From DALYLB01 sp046154695 (GTDB taxonomy: Bacteria; Acidobacteriota; Blastocatellia; RBC074): a DNA stretch of 39,693 bases. How positions within the stretch are numbered: the stretch's first letter is position 1; each line of letters starts with the position of its first letter. Of this stretch, positions 1 through 7,881 are shown in pieces. The position numbers were made by a program, and so were the translations under genes. The stretch covers positions 1-39,693 of the forward strand of contig JBJXFI010000094.1 of NCBI GenBank assembly GCA_046154695.1. Reading direction: 5' to 3'. The notes beneath the pieces are model-generated. The model had not been told where the DNA came from. It searched no databases and saw only the letters and a list, made by a program, of their open reading frames with translations.

Positions 1-153
1 GCGAAGCCGAAACCCGGGGAAACGGCTATCGCCCGTTTCACGGGCTCAGGAGCCTTTTGGGCGCGCTCCCAGGGCTTGCGCCCTGGGCTTTATGCTGCCG
101 CCTGCTTCGCAGGCTGTGAAGATCAAATTTCAAAACACCCTCTGAGTGGCGCC
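1..153. repeat. multi-hairpin intergenic repeat region
   Basis: No gene is seen here. The stretch holds a run of small perfect hairpins: GAAACGG/CCGTTTC at 19-39, CCCAGGGC/GCCCTGGG with a TTGC loop at 68-87, and GCCTGC/GCAGGC with a TTC loop at 100-114. The closely packed hairpins look like a dispersed intergenic repeat rather than a coding tail. The left end of the element may lie outside the window. Confidence 0.5.
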
Positions 154-156
154 AGT

Positions 157-233
157 AGTCGGTAGTCGGTTGTCGGTTGGTTTGCGAGGATCCAGAGTTC
201 TCGGCAAACGAACCGGCCACCGGCCACCGCTAC
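157..233. repeat. phrase-repeat palindrome (AGTCGGT phrase)
   Basis: The left arm repeats the phrase AGTCGGT/TGTCGGTTGG (about 157-185). The right arm (204-233) carries its imperfect inverted copy, GCAAACGAACCGGCCACC and onward. Over the inner 21 positions 16 pair exactly, and most of the mismatches would be G:U in RNA. The loop is about 18 nt. The stop codon of the minus-strand nucleotidyltransferase gene (230-232) lies inside the right arm, so the element abuts the gene's 3' end. It is one of several such elements in this window, each with a different phrase. Confidence 0.6.
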
Positions 234-1606
234 CCCAGTTTTCGCGCCGCCTCGATCGCTTCGTCCATGGTCGTTACGGAGCCGTCAAGTTGTTGTTCAT
301 AGACGGCGCGCGTGATCTCGCCGATGCGGGGGCCGGGGGAAAGGCCGAGGGCGAGGACGTGTCGGCCGAGCAGCAGCGGAGCGGGCGCGGACACTTCAAT
401 GCCGAGTTCGCGAACGCGCGCGAGAAACCATTCTTCGGCTTCCGGCGAGAACGGGCCGGTTCGCCCCAGGCAGTCGGCGCGCGCCACTCGGTAGAGGAGG
501 CCCGGCTCCAGTTCGAGCGCCAGGCGGCGAAACATCCCGTCCGTGATCGATTCCCGGATCTTGAACCACTGGTGGGGAACGGCGTGATGCCGCACGAGCG
601 CGAGCGTCTGCCGGCGCGCGTCGTAATGATTCAGCGTGTGAAGTTTGAGGCGTTTGAGAAACCGATCGGCCAGCGAGACGCTCAACGGCTCGTGGCCGCG
701 CGCGCGCGCGCGGCCGGCTTCGATGCGGGTCATCGCGGGCTTGCCAAAATCGTGGCAGAGCGCGGCGAGCATCACCGCGATCCCCTTCGACCGCGGCAAT
801 CCCTCGATCAGTCCGCTCGCCTGATCCAGAACGAGGCCGGTGTGAATGAAGACATCGCCCTCCGGATGCGCCTCCGGATCCTGCGGACAATCGATCAGCG
901 CATGAATCTCCGGCCAGATCTTCTCCGTCACGCCCAAGTGCCGGGCCGCGTCGAGGCCGATCGACGGACGCCCCGATTGCGTCAGCCATTTCTCGACCTC
1001 CATCCAGATGCGCTCCGCCGGCAGATCCGACAGGTCGATCGAACGGCATAAGGCGATCGTGTCCGGATCGATCGAAAACTCGAATCGGGCCGCGAACTGC
1101 ATCGCGCGCAGCACACGCAGGCTGTCCTCGATGAAGGTCCGGGGATCGACCGCCCGGATGCGGCGTTGTTCCAGGTCCCGCCGTCCGCCAAATGGATCGA
1201 TCACTTCTCCGGCCAGCGCGTCATACATGATCGCGTTGATCGTGAAATCGCGGCGGCGCGCGGCCTCCTCAATGCTCATTCGCGGGTCGCCCTCCACCAC
1301 AAAGCCCCGATGGCCGCGCCCCGTCTTCGATTCGCGGCGCGGCAGGCTCACATCCACGACGAAACTCCCGCCCTCGTCCCGCAAGCGAACCTTGTAGACC
1401 GTGAACGCCTCTCCCACCGCATCCACCCGGCCCCGCGAATCGAGAATCGCGCGCAGGACCACCGGCTCGACCCCGAACACCTCCAGGTCGTAATCGATGT
1501 TCGGGACGCCCCGCACCCAGTCGCGCACCCATCCGCCGACCAGAAGCGCCCGCCCACCGGCGTCCCCGATGGACCTACACAAATTTATGATGGTTTTGGA
1601 AATCAT
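230..1606 (-). CDS. CCA tRNA nucleotidyltransferase / poly(A) polymerase family protein with HD domain
   Basis: This is a class II nucleotidyltransferase (458 aa) expected to add or repair the 3' CCA of tRNAs from CTP and ATP in the cytoplasm. The N-terminal head shows the GGWVRD loop (residues 24-29) and the metal-binding D-x-D (D38, D40). The RRRDFTINAI motif follows at 118-127 and the RNA-binding neck after it. A C-terminal HD phosphohydrolase-like domain is indicated by H255 and the HD pair at 285-286. The length and HD domain match the bacterial multifunctional CCA enzyme type; a poly(A) polymerase or an A- or CC-adding variant cannot be excluded from sequence alone. The one tRNA gene in the window (7810-7881) lacks encoded CCA, so such an enzyme is needed. 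The stop codon lies inside a palindromic repeat. Confidence 0.88.
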   Translation of the reverse strand: MISKTIINLCRSIGDAGGRALLVGGWVRDWVRGVPNIDYDLEVFGVEPVVLRAILDSRGRVDAVGEAFTVYKVRLRDEGGSFVVDVSLPRRESKTGRGHRGFVVEGDPRMSIEEAARRRDFTINAIMYDALAGEVIDPFGGRRDLEQRRIRAVDPRTFIEDSLRVLRAMQFAARFEFSIDPDTIALCRSIDLSDLPAERIWMEVEKWLTQSGRPSIGLDAARHLGVTEKIWPEIHALIDCPQDPEAHPEGDVFIHTGLVLDQASGLIEGLPRSKGIAVMLAALCHDFGKPAMTRIEAGRARARGHEPLSVSLADRFLKRLKLHTLNHYDARRQTLALVRHHAVPHQWFKIRESITDGMFRRLALELEPGLLYRVARADCLGRTGPFSPEAEEWFLARVRELGIEVSAPAPLLLGRHVLALGLSPGPRIGEITRAVYEQQLDGSVTTMDEAIEAARKLG

Positions 1607-1696
1607 AAAGAACGAACATTATCGAATTTTTCCTGTACAATTGCACCCGCCCCAGAACCCATAAACAGGGTCACGGATAATTGAAAGCAGGAGATT

Positions 1697-1987
1697 ATGT
1701 CTGGAATTCTTCGACGAATGGCTCGCGTTGGCGGATCGAGAATCGCCGTCAAGGCGGCCAAGGCCATGCCGATTGTGGGAACGGCGATCGTCATCGGGCT
1801 GGTTGGAGCTGAGATCAGAAAGAAGGGGATCTTCAGGGGAATCGTCAATACCGCCCTCGATGCCACTCCTGTCGTCGGCGTCGCGAAAAACGCCATCGAA
1901 CTCTTCACCGGCGACTGGCTCCGGGACCGGGAGGAAGGCGGCGCGGTGAAGCCATTTTCCTCGCAGACCAAACCGGAACTTCAGTAA
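1697..1987 (+). CDS. small hypothetical protein, glycine/alanine-rich hydrophobic core
   Basis: This 96-aa protein is not one I can assign to a family. The start ATG is preceded by AGGAG a few bases upstream. The N-terminus is basic (RRMARVGGSRIAVKAAK). Two hydrophobic stretches follow, at about residues 25-38 (VGTAIVIGLVGAEI) and 47-62 (GIVNTALDATPVVGVAK). The tail is charged and polar (DWLRDREEGG). The pattern could be a small membrane-associated protein. It is transcribed divergently from the CCA-type enzyme with a 90-bp gap, and convergently with gatA, 26 bp away. The ribosome site and isolated placement support a real gene, but the function is unknown. Confidence 0.6.
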   Translation: MSGILRRMARVGGSRIAVKAAKAMPIVGTAIVIGLVGAEIRKKGIFRGIVNTALDATPVVGVAKNAIELFTGDWLRDREEGGAVKPFSSQTKPELQ

Positions 1988-2013
1988 CGGGAGGCGCTCA
2001 CCGCCGTTTCGCC

Positions 2014-3438
2014 TTATTGCTCCAGGGCATGTGCCGCATTGAGCAGGCGCGCTTCATCGAAGTGGTTGCCGATGAGCTGAAGGCCGATGGGCAATCCGTC
2101 GCCGGAAGCGCCGCATGGGACGCTGATGGCCGGAACGCCGGCCAGATTGATCGTCACGGTATAGATGTCGCCGAGGTACATCGCCAGTGGATCGTTCGAT
2201 TTTTCGCCGATCCGGAACGGCGGCGTCGGCGCGGTCGGCGTGGCGATCACGTCGCATTTCGTGAAGGCCGCGGCGAAATCGTTGACGAGCATCGTGCGCA
2301 CCCGCTGAGCTTTTTCATAATAGGCGTCGTAATAGCCGGAGGAGAGGGCGAACGTGCCGAGCATGATGCGGCGCTTGATTTCGGGACCGAAGCCCTCGTC
2401 GCGGGTGCGCCGGTAGAGGTCGGAGAGGGAGCGCGGCTCTTCGGCGCGGAAACCGTAGCGCACGCCGTCGAAGCGCGCCAGATTGGACGAGGCCTCGGCC
2501 GTGGCGATCAGGTAATAGACGGCGATCGCGTATTTCGTGTGGGGAAGGCGGACCTCGACGATCTCCGCGCCGCGTTCCGCGAGCTTCTGAATGCCTGCCT
2601 CGACCCGGTCCTTCACCTCGGGATCGAGCCCCTCGCCGAAGCATTCGGGGGGCACGCCGACGCGCAGCCCCCTGACCTCTCCCGTGAGCGCGTTCAGATA
2701 ATTCGGCACTTCGACATCGGCCGAGGTCGAATCGTGGCGGTCGCGGCCCGAGATGACTTGCAGTACGCGCGCGGCGTCGCGCACGTTGTTGGCGAACGGG
2801 CCGATCTGGTCGAGGGAGGAGGCGAACGCCACGAGGCCGAATCGCGAGACGCGGCCATAGGTCGGCTTCACGCCGACAATGCCGCAAAACGAAGCGGGCT
2901 GGCGGATCGATCCGCCGGTGTCCGATCCGAGCGAGACCGGCACATGCCCCGCGGCGACCGCGACCGCCGATCCGCCCGAACTTCCCCCCGGAACATACTC
3001 CCGATTGCGCGGATTGCGCACCGGCCCGAAGGCTGAATTCTCCGTCGATCCGCCCATCGCAAACTCATCCAGATTGGTCTTGCCGACGATGATCGCGCCG
3101 GCCTCCTTCAGGGACTGAATGACCGTCGCCGTGTATTGCGGAACGTAATTTCCCAGGATCCGCGAGGCGCAGGTGGTGCGGAGCCCCTGCGTGCAGAGGT
3201 TGTCCTTCACCGCGACCGGGATTCCCGCAAGCGGTTTCACGCCGATCTCCGTTCGGATGCCGGCGTCCATGGCCGCGGCCTGGGCCAGTGCGCCGGCGCG
3301 ATCGATTGTGATGTATGCGTTGAGCGCCGCATTCTCCTGTTCGATCCGCTCGATCACCCGGCCGCAGATCTCGCTCGGCGTCGCTTCGCCCGAGGCGTAG
3401 AGTTGATGAAGTTCCTCGATGGTGGTGTTCGTCGCCAA
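2014..3438 (-). CDS. gatA: Asp-tRNA(Asn)/Glu-tRNA(Gln) amidotransferase subunit A
   Basis: GatA is the glutaminase subunit of the GatCAB amidotransferase, which converts misacylated Glu-tRNA(Gln) or Asp-tRNA(Asn) to the correct amide form. At 474 aa it has the usual length. The amidase-signature catalytic triad is intact: K78 in AVKDN, S153 in GGSSGGS and S177 in DTGGS. The start appears to be TTG (3436-3438), with GGGAG eight bases upstream; I see no in-frame ATG nearby. It is the last gene of a dciA-gatC-gatA run on the minus strand, 58 bp after gatC. No gatB is present in the window. Confidence 0.96.
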   Translation of the reverse strand: MATNTTIEELHQLYASGEATPSEICGRVIERIEQENAALNAYITIDRAGALAQAAAMDAGIRTEIGVKPLAGIPVAVKDNLCTQGLRTTCASRILGNYVPQYTATVIQSLKEAGAIIVGKTNLDEFAMGGSTENSAFGPVRNPRNREYVPGGSSGGSAVAVAAGHVPVSLGSDTGGSIRQPASFCGIVGVKPTYGRVSRFGLVAFASSLDQIGPFANNVRDAARVLQVISGRDRHDSTSADVEVPNYLNALTGEVRGLRVGVPPECFGEGLDPEVKDRVEAGIQKLAERGAEIVEVRLPHTKYAIAVYYLIATAEASSNLARFDGVRYGFRAEEPRSLSDLYRRTRDEGFGPEIKRRIMLGTFALSSGYYDAYYEKAQRVRTMLVNDFAAAFTKCDVIATPTAPTPPFRIGEKSNDPLAMYLGDIYTVTINLAGVPAISVPCGASGDGLPIGLQLIGNHFDEARLLNAAHALEQ

Positions 3439-3496
3439 AATGATTGCTCCCTTGTGTCTGCTCCGACCGGCGGACTGGCGGCAAGCCGTTTTCCCT

Positions 3497-3796
3497 CTAC
3501 CCGATCACGCGCGGTACGAGAAAATGGCCCTCGTCGTGGTCCGGGGACTGGCCCACCGCGGCCTGCTGGCCCAGGCTCGGCTCCACGCGATCCTCGCGCG
3601 TGGCGGCGGAGGCGGCCGCCTCCCCCGCGCTGCGCTGCTGCCACGGCTTGACTCCCGAGGTCTCCAATTCATTCAACTGATCGATGTATTCGACGATGGC
3701 GGCGAGTTGGACCGAGAGCGACTGTTTCTCTTCCGCCGTCAGCTCCAGGTTGGCAAGATCGGCGATCTTTTCGACTTCGGATTGCGTGATAGGCAT
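3497..3796 (-). CDS. gatC: Asp-tRNA(Asn)/Glu-tRNA(Gln) amidotransferase subunit C
   Basis: GatC is the small subunit that tethers GatA to GatB. The 99-aa protein starting at ATG 3796 opens with MPITQSEVEKIADLANLEL and has the family's two N-terminal helices. It then has the long extended middle and ends in the typical FLVPRVIG. A longer in-frame reading upstream exists but adds a non-conserved, proline- and arginine-rich extension overlapping dciA, so I chose the internal ATG. It lies 58 bp upstream of gatA on the same strand and 40 bp after dciA, suggesting co-transcription. Confidence 0.93.
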   Translation of the reverse strand: MPITQSEVEKIADLANLELTAEEKQSLSVQLAAIVEYIDQLNELETSGVKPWQQRSAGEAAASAATREDRVEPSLGQQAAVGQSPDHDEGHFLVPRVIG

Positions 3797-3836
3797 GCGT
3801 TCAGGCGAGGGATGAGGCTGGCGGGCCTTCCCCGGC

Positions 3837-4286
3837 TCATTCTCCTCGTCTCTCCAGACATTTGGCCGCGGCGCGCAGGAATTGCTCGCGCAAGGCGTCA
3901 TCCTTGATGCACGCGGCGGACGACTTCAACTCCTCTTCGAGTTCCTGTGTGTGCGTGAACTCGATCGGCTGCGCGTCCATCGGCTGGTTTGCCAGGACGA
4001 ACTTTCGATTTACCCGAAATTCGATGAAGGTCACGTACGGGCGGCCGAGCATCGAATTGATCCGGAAGAGATACTCGCCGCTGACGGCCTGCATCTGCTT
4101 TTTCCAGGTCGCGTCGAGCACGGTGATGACCAGATGCTTCTGCTGCAGTTGGAAGGGAAGGCAGATGCGGGCGATCTTGTCCCCCGCGGCCAGGCGCCAG
4201 GCCGCGAAGACCGCCTGCTCGCGCACCTCCTCATTGTCGCCCGACAGGCGGATCATCGCGGGCAGCATTTTCAGCAGACTGTTCAT
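3837..4286 (-). CDS. dciA: DciA/DUF721 domain protein (predicted replicative-helicase loader)
   Basis: The 149-aa protein starts with MNSLLKMLPAMIRLSGD and carries the DUF721/DciA core: an N-terminal helix, then WRLAAGDKIARICLPFQL, LVITVLDATWKKQM, and a segment ending in INSMLGRPYVTFIEFRV. DciA-family proteins interact with DnaB helicase and support its loading in many bacteria that lack DnaC or DnaI. That role is family knowledge; only the domain is visible here. An upstream GTG at 4313 is also in frame but lies in a palindromic repeat, so I prefer ATG 4286. It is followed by gatC and gatA on the same strand. Confidence 0.72.
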   Translation of the reverse strand: MNSLLKMLPAMIRLSGDNEEVREQAVFAAWRLAAGDKIARICLPFQLQQKHLVITVLDATWKKQMQAVSGEYLFRINSMLGRPYVTFIEFRVNRKFVLANQPMDAQPIEFTHTQELEEELKSSAACIKDDALREQFLRAAAKCLERRGE

Positions 4287-4309
4287 CTCGTAAGGAAAAG
4301 CGATTGTTG

Positions 4310-4386
4310 CCACGAATGAACACGAATTTTCACGAATGGAGACCCTTTCCGGGATTTCATTCGTGTCGATTCGTGTTCATTCGTGG
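4310..4386. repeat. phrase-repeat palindrome (CACGAATGAA phrase, 10-bp period)
   Basis: The left arm (4310-4338) is three copies of a 10-bp phrase beginning CACGAAT, after a leading C. The right arm (4358-4386) is its inverted copy, with 26 of 29 positions matching and a 19-nt loop between them. The outer 18 bp (CCACGAATGAACACGAAT) are perfect. The element lies between the minus-strand cytochrome gene and dciA. It contains the stop codon of the cytochrome gene (4377-4379), so the last residues of that protein are encoded by the repeat. Confidence 0.85.
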
Positions 4387-5954
4387 CCGGTTTTTCTTGT
4401 GGCCCGCGGCTTCGCCTTGCCGGCAGGCGCCTGCGGGTTTGCCTTGCCGTGGGAGACCCGCGGCCAGTATTTCTCGAAAACGAAATCGGGGCTGTTGTCC
4501 TTGTCGTGACATCCGAGGCAGCTCTGATTTTTCGGCGGCGTCTTATAGTTGCCGGCAGCCGGCGCCTTGACGTGTTCGGCGCCCGGGCCGTGGCACGATT
4601 CGCACTGTACGCCCGCGTATTGCGGCGTGGCCTTGATGTTGAGGAAGCCCTGTTCCTGATATCCCAGCGAGTGGCAGCCGACGCAGGCCGAATCGAACAT
4701 CCGCTGCTTCGTCTCGAGCGCCGCGAAGGCGTGCGAGTGGCGCGTCGTCTTCCATTTCTCGTATTCGGCCTGATGGCACTGCGCGCACGATTCCGAAAGC
4801 GCGAAGGGGGACGGCGTCGAGCCCGCCTTCGCGAGCCATACCTTCGCCTCCTCCTCGGCCAGCGCGACCTGCAGCCCGTCCAGCTCCTTGCGGGCCTGTC
4901 TGGTCATCGCCGCCATCTCCGGATCGTCCGGGATGACCGCGTCCAGCTCGACGTACCGCGCGGTGAACCGGTCCACGATTCCCTCGGCGTCCAGATAGAA
5001 ACGCAGCTCGCCGAGATGCTTCGTCTCCTTTGCCGCATAGACGATCATCGTGTTGTTGACCTGCTTCGGATCGAAGACGATGCCTCGCTCCTCCGCCGCG
5101 ATGATGAGATCAAGATCGGGATTTTGCGCCGCCAGCCGGTTGACCGTCGGCAGCCGCAGATACCCGACGATCACCGTCACGTCCGCCTTGTCATGGACCT
5201 CCGCGAGCGCCGCTTTGGCCGCGGCCAGCGGATCGCCGATGACGAAGCCGCTCGCATCCACATCGCTCTTGAACTCATCGGTCGCCGCGTCGCTCAATCC
5301 GATGAACGCGATGCGCACCGGCCGCGCAAGCCGCGCGCCCGTGACGATCTTGATCGTGTACGGCGCGGGCGCCATGCGCCCCGCGCGCGCCGGTTTGATG
5401 TTCGCCGAGAGGAGCGTGCTCCACTCCGGCTTCAACTTCGCGTCCGGCGCGAGCAGCGATCCGGCATACCGAAGATCCCGATAGCCGAGATTGACGATGT
5501 CCAGCCCCATCACCTCGTTCGCCCGCACGATGTAATCGTTCATCAGCCGGGCGTCCGCGCGCAGGTCGCTCCCCTCATAGTTCAGATCGTCATTGAAGAT
5601 GTAGCCCGCGTCCACCTGCAGCACGGCCGCCTCGGGACTGCGCTTGCGAAAGGCGTTGATATATCCCATTCGCCTCGCGACCCCGCCCAGCGGATAGATC
5701 GGGCAGCCACAGACCTCCAGGTTTCCATGAATGCCCATCGAATAGAAGAGCACGATTCCGTACCCGTCATCCTTGTCCAGCCGGTCCTTCATCGCGCCGC
5801 CCGGGGCGGGCTTTTTCGCGAGGGATTCGCGGTCCGATTTCGCGGCCGCGCCGGGCTTTCGCGGCGGCTGCGGCGTCTGTGTGAACGCCCGCATCGCCGC
5901 AAGCGCGAAAATCAGGATCACCGTCAGGGAGAGAATTCGCTTTCGATTGGACAT
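4377..5954 (-). CDS. exported metallophosphatase-like / tetraheme cytochrome c554-type fusion protein
   Basis: A 525-aa exported protein. The signal peptide is MSNRKRILSLTVILIFALAA and the start at 5954 is chosen for it; a longer upstream reading is arginine- and proline-rich and unlikely. Residues about 64-345 resemble the 5'-nucleotidase/UshA-type metallophosphatase fold. The metal-ligand motifs are not canonical: IHGNLEVCGCP at 75-85, LQVDAG at 112-117, NLGYRD at 155-160 where GNHE is expected, and IIAAEE at 284-289 where a GHSH-type motif is expected. Residues 387-505 carry four CXXCH heme c sites, with first cysteines at 390, 424, 451 and 479, in a cytochrome c554-like arrangement. It probably acts in the periplasm in electron transfer or redox sensing; the substrate is unknown. 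Confidence 0.85.
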   Translation of the reverse strand: MSNRKRILSLTVILIFALAAMRAFTQTPQPPRKPGAAAKSDRESLAKKPAPGGAMKDRLDKDDGYGIVLFYSMGIHGNLEVCGCPIYPLGGVARRMGYINAFRKRSPEAAVLQVDAGYIFNDDLNYEGSDLRADARLMNDYIVRANEVMGLDIVNLGYRDLRYAGSLLAPDAKLKPEWSTLLSANIKPARAGRMAPAPYTIKIVTGARLARPVRIAFIGLSDAATDEFKSDVDASGFVIGDPLAAAKAALAEVHDKADVTVIVGYLRLPTVNRLAAQNPDLDLIIAAEERGIVFDPKQVNNTMIVYAAKETKHLGELRFYLDAEGIVDRFTARYVELDAVIPDDPEMAAMTRQARKELDGLQVALAEEEAKVWLAKAGSTPSPFALSESCAQCHQAEYEKWKTTRHSHAFAALETKQRMFDSACVGCHSLGYQEQGFLNIKATPQYAGVQCESCHGPGAEHVKAPAAGNYKTPPKNQSCLGCHDKDNSPDFVFEKYWPRVSHGKANPQAPAGKAKPRATRKTGHE

Positions 5955-6107
5955 ACGATACCACCCGGCTTGGAACCTCATGGGCGTTTGAAGAAGGGAT
6001 AGTGTAGACAAAAAGCCGCAGAGCGACAAGAACCCGCCCTTGCCTGTCGAGGCGGGCCGAGGCCGAGGGATTGGCCGGATGGGGTGCGAGGAGAGCCGGA
6101 AGAAGGG

Positions 6108-6138
6108 CGTGCCGGCGACGTTTGCCGGCGCCGGCACG
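6108..6138. terminator. GC-rich hairpin just past the barrel-protein gene
   Basis: CGTGCCGGCG (6108-6117) pairs perfectly with CGCCGGCACG (6129-6138) around an 11-nt loop, 8 bp beyond the stop of the minus-strand outer-membrane gene. On the minus strand it is followed by a pyrimidine-rich stretch (CCCTTCTTCC) and not a true U-run. It may slow or end transcription, or it may be a GC-rich repeat. Confidence 0.4.
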
Positions 6139-6146
6139 CGGCATCA

Positions 6147-6755
6147 TCATTCCTTATTGCGAAAGACGACGCCCGTCGAAAGCCGGAGGTTCCGCTGCGT
6201 GCTGTTCCCGAATCGAGTCCAGATGACGTCCGCCTGAATGGCGCGGATCGAGACCGTGTCGCTCGCGCGGATGTCGAGGCCGCCGCCCGCTCCATACGAG
6301 AAAGAGGTCTCGTCCCCGGTAATATTCTGCCCCTGAATCGTCGATGACTGGTCGAGGCGGGCGACCCCCGCCAGCCCGCGGCCGAAGACGGTGACCTTCT
6401 TCGCGCGTCCCGAGATTTGCGGCCCGAACAGAAAGGTGTGGACCTTCGTTCCGGCCCGGAACTGGGTCGTTCCGAAGGGCGAGGAGATCACATAATCGGC
6501 CCTGCCATAGGCGCCGCCGATGTCTCCGACGATTCCGAACCAGGAGACCGGGTTGTAATTGATCGCGAAATTGAAGCCGTTCAGATCGGCGTCCCTTCGC
6601 GTGGCAACCCCCGGCGTCCCGAACTGGGTCAGATCGATATCCTCCTCAAAGGCCCGAACATAGGAGTACCCGGCGAAGAACTCCGCCTTCGGATGATCCT
6701 GCGCCAGCGCCGCGCACGGCAACAGCAGCAGGCAAATGAACAAAAGTTGTCTCAT
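6147..6755 (-). CDS. outer-membrane beta-barrel protein (OmpA/OMP_b-brl-like)
   Basis: A 202-aa protein starting MRQLLFICLLLLPCAALAQ, a clean signal peptide, with GAAGGA upstream of ATG 6755. The mature part opens AEFFAGYSYVRAF, the first strand typical of small outer-membrane barrel proteins. Alternating amphipathic strands follow, rich in glycine and aromatic residues (FNFAINYNPVSWFGIVGDIG, SFSYGAGGGLDIRAS). It ends LRLSTGVVFRNKE, a barrel-closing strand. Eight strands are plausible for this length. Specific function is unknown; such proteins are usually structural or adhesion-related. It lies upstream of the cytochrome gene on the same strand, separated by a hairpin. Confidence 0.8.
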   Translation of the reverse strand: MRQLLFICLLLLPCAALAQDHPKAEFFAGYSYVRAFEEDIDLTQFGTPGVATRRDADLNGFNFAINYNPVSWFGIVGDIGGAYGRADYVISSPFGTTQFRAGTKVHTFLFGPQISGRAKKVTVFGRGLAGVARLDQSSTIQGQNITGDETSFSYGAGGGLDIRASDTVSIRAIQADVIWTRFGNSTQRNLRLSTGVVFRNKE

Positions 6756-6951
6756 GGAAGATCCTTCATACTTTGCAGGGGCAAGGTGATTGACTCGGGG
6801 TCTGGATGTGAGAAGGCGCAAGGAGCGTGTGGGGCGGGAAGTCGTGCGCGTTCCGGGCGGCGCGAGCGGGGGGCTCCCCCTCTCGCCCGCGCGGAATACT
6901 ATCGTTATTCCCCGAAATCACGCAACTGGTTTCTTTTTCCGTCGCGGCGTA

Positions 6952-7365
6952 TCAGGGAAACAATTCGAAGGCTTCGCAATGGCAGGGGCGAATGAGGCGA
7001 AAGTCGCGCAGATCGAGCGTCAGAATGCGCGTGATCTCCAACCGTTCGGAGATAGCGACGATCACGGCATCAACGAAATCGAGATCCGCATCGGCATATT
7101 GGCGCATGAGTTCGGCCGCGCGTTGATAGTCGGTTAAACCGGGTGATTCCAGAATTAATGAAGTTGTTGCAAGACTGGTGATGAAAGCGGCGGCGGCTTC
7201 ACCGCCAAGATCTCTCTTGAGCAAATACGCTGTTTCAGTGATTGCGGGGACAGGAAGGTAGATCTCTCCGCGAATCCGGCGAATGATGTCGAGGGTGATC
7301 GAATGCCTCGGCTCCGTGCGATTGAGAGTCGCATAGAGGAACCCGGTATCGAGCAGATAGTTCAT
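6952..7365 (-). CDS. PIN-domain toxin (VapC-like ribonuclease)
   Basis: A 137-aa PIN-domain protein. The acidic active-site pattern is intact: D6 in LLDTGFL, E44 in ITETAYLL, D99 in LDFVDAVIVAI, and D118/D121 in LTLDLRDF. PIN toxins cut RNA using Mg2+. Its ATG overlaps the stop of the upstream gene by 4 bp (ATGA at 7362-7365), the usual translational coupling of an antitoxin-toxin pair. Non-toxin PIN RNases exist, but the gene arrangement favours a toxin. Confidence 0.87.
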   Translation of the reverse strand: MNYLLDTGFLYATLNRTEPRHSITLDIIRRIRGEIYLPVPAITETAYLLKRDLGGEAAAAFITSLATTSLILESPGLTDYQRAAELMRQYADADLDFVDAVIVAISERLEITRILTLDLRDFRLIRPCHCEAFELFP

Positions 7366-7649
7366 TCGTCGTCTTTCAAAGGCGGCTTGGTTGTGAAACC
7401 GCTCCGCCGATCAACCTCATCAAGACAGATTTCATCCGCATTTTCCGCCGTACTGCCCGAACCGCCGGAGAACATTCCAGCCATCGAAAGAAGCCATCTG
7501 GCCGACGGAGACGGCTCTTCGGATTCGACCCGGGGATCGTTTGGAGCGCCGGTTTCCTCCAAGGCGCTTTCAATCAATCGCTGAGCGATCTGGAGGCGCT
7601 CCGCCAGAGGCAGCTCGAGCAAATGCAGCAATTCTTGTTGAGCAATCAT
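7362..7649 (-). CDS. antitoxin-like partner of the PIN toxin
   Basis: A 95-aa protein starting MIAQQELLHLLELPLAERLQ. The amphipathic N-terminal helix pattern (HLLELPLAERLQIAQRLIES) resembles the addiction-module or RHH-like antitoxins found next to PIN genes. The C-terminal half is polar and low in structure (SEEPSPSARW, STAENADEIC, GFTTKPPLKDDE), as expected for a toxin-wrapping tail. It overlaps the toxin start by 4 bp. GAGG lies four bases before ATG 7649. A perfect 14-bp inverted repeat overlaps its putative promoter, fitting autorepression. The family assignment is not certain. Confidence 0.72.
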   Translation of the reverse strand: MIAQQELLHLLELPLAERLQIAQRLIESALEETGAPNDPRVESEEPSPSARWLLSMAGMFSGGSGSTAENADEICLDEVDRRSGFTTKPPLKDDE

Positions 7650-7659
7650 GACGCCTCGC

Positions 7660-7702
7660 ATTGTAATCGTTCTTCCCCGGCACAACAATGCCGGGGAAGA
7701 AC
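7660..7702 (-). promoter_or_regulatory. putative autoregulated promoter/operator of the toxin-antitoxin pair
   Basis: On the minus strand, TTGTTG (7683-7688) and TACAAT (7660-7665) are separated by 17 bp, a plausible sigma-70 pair. A perfect 14-bp inverted repeat, GTTCTTCCCCGGCA (7669-7682) and its complement (7689-7702), flanks the -35 hexamer, which forms the exact 6-nt loop. A dimeric antitoxin bound here would block RNA polymerase. The predicted transcript start falls only a few bases before ATG 7649, so the mRNA may be nearly leaderless. Confidence 0.62.
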
Positions 7703-7746
7703 AGGCAGGCTTCGCGCATCTTCGCGGAGGGGAGAGAAGGGGCCGG

Positions 7747-7776
7747 TTGACGCTCTTCCAATCGATTTGCTACTAT
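7747..7776 (+). promoter_or_regulatory. sigma-70-type promoter of tRNA-Val
   Basis: TTGACG (7747-7752) and TACTAT (7771-7776) are separated by 18 bp. They are followed by a GC-rich discriminator (GCCCCGCG), a feature of stable-RNA promoters under stringent control. The predicted start lies about 25-28 bases before the mature tRNA 5' end at 7810. Confidence 0.72.
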
Positions 7777-7809
7777 GCCCCGCGTTATAAAAACGCAGTC
7801 AGTTTTTCA

Positions 7810-7881
<72 letters not shown>

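Noticed and set aside
4310..4386. Phrase palindrome as an intrinsic terminator
   Set aside because: The stem is long but no U-run follows on either strand; kept as a repeat.
4383..6002. Long plus-strand open frame opposite the cytochrome gene
   Set aside because: It is an antisense shadow in GC-rich DNA: arginine-rich, no domain, no ribosome site, while the minus strand shows a signal peptide and heme motifs.
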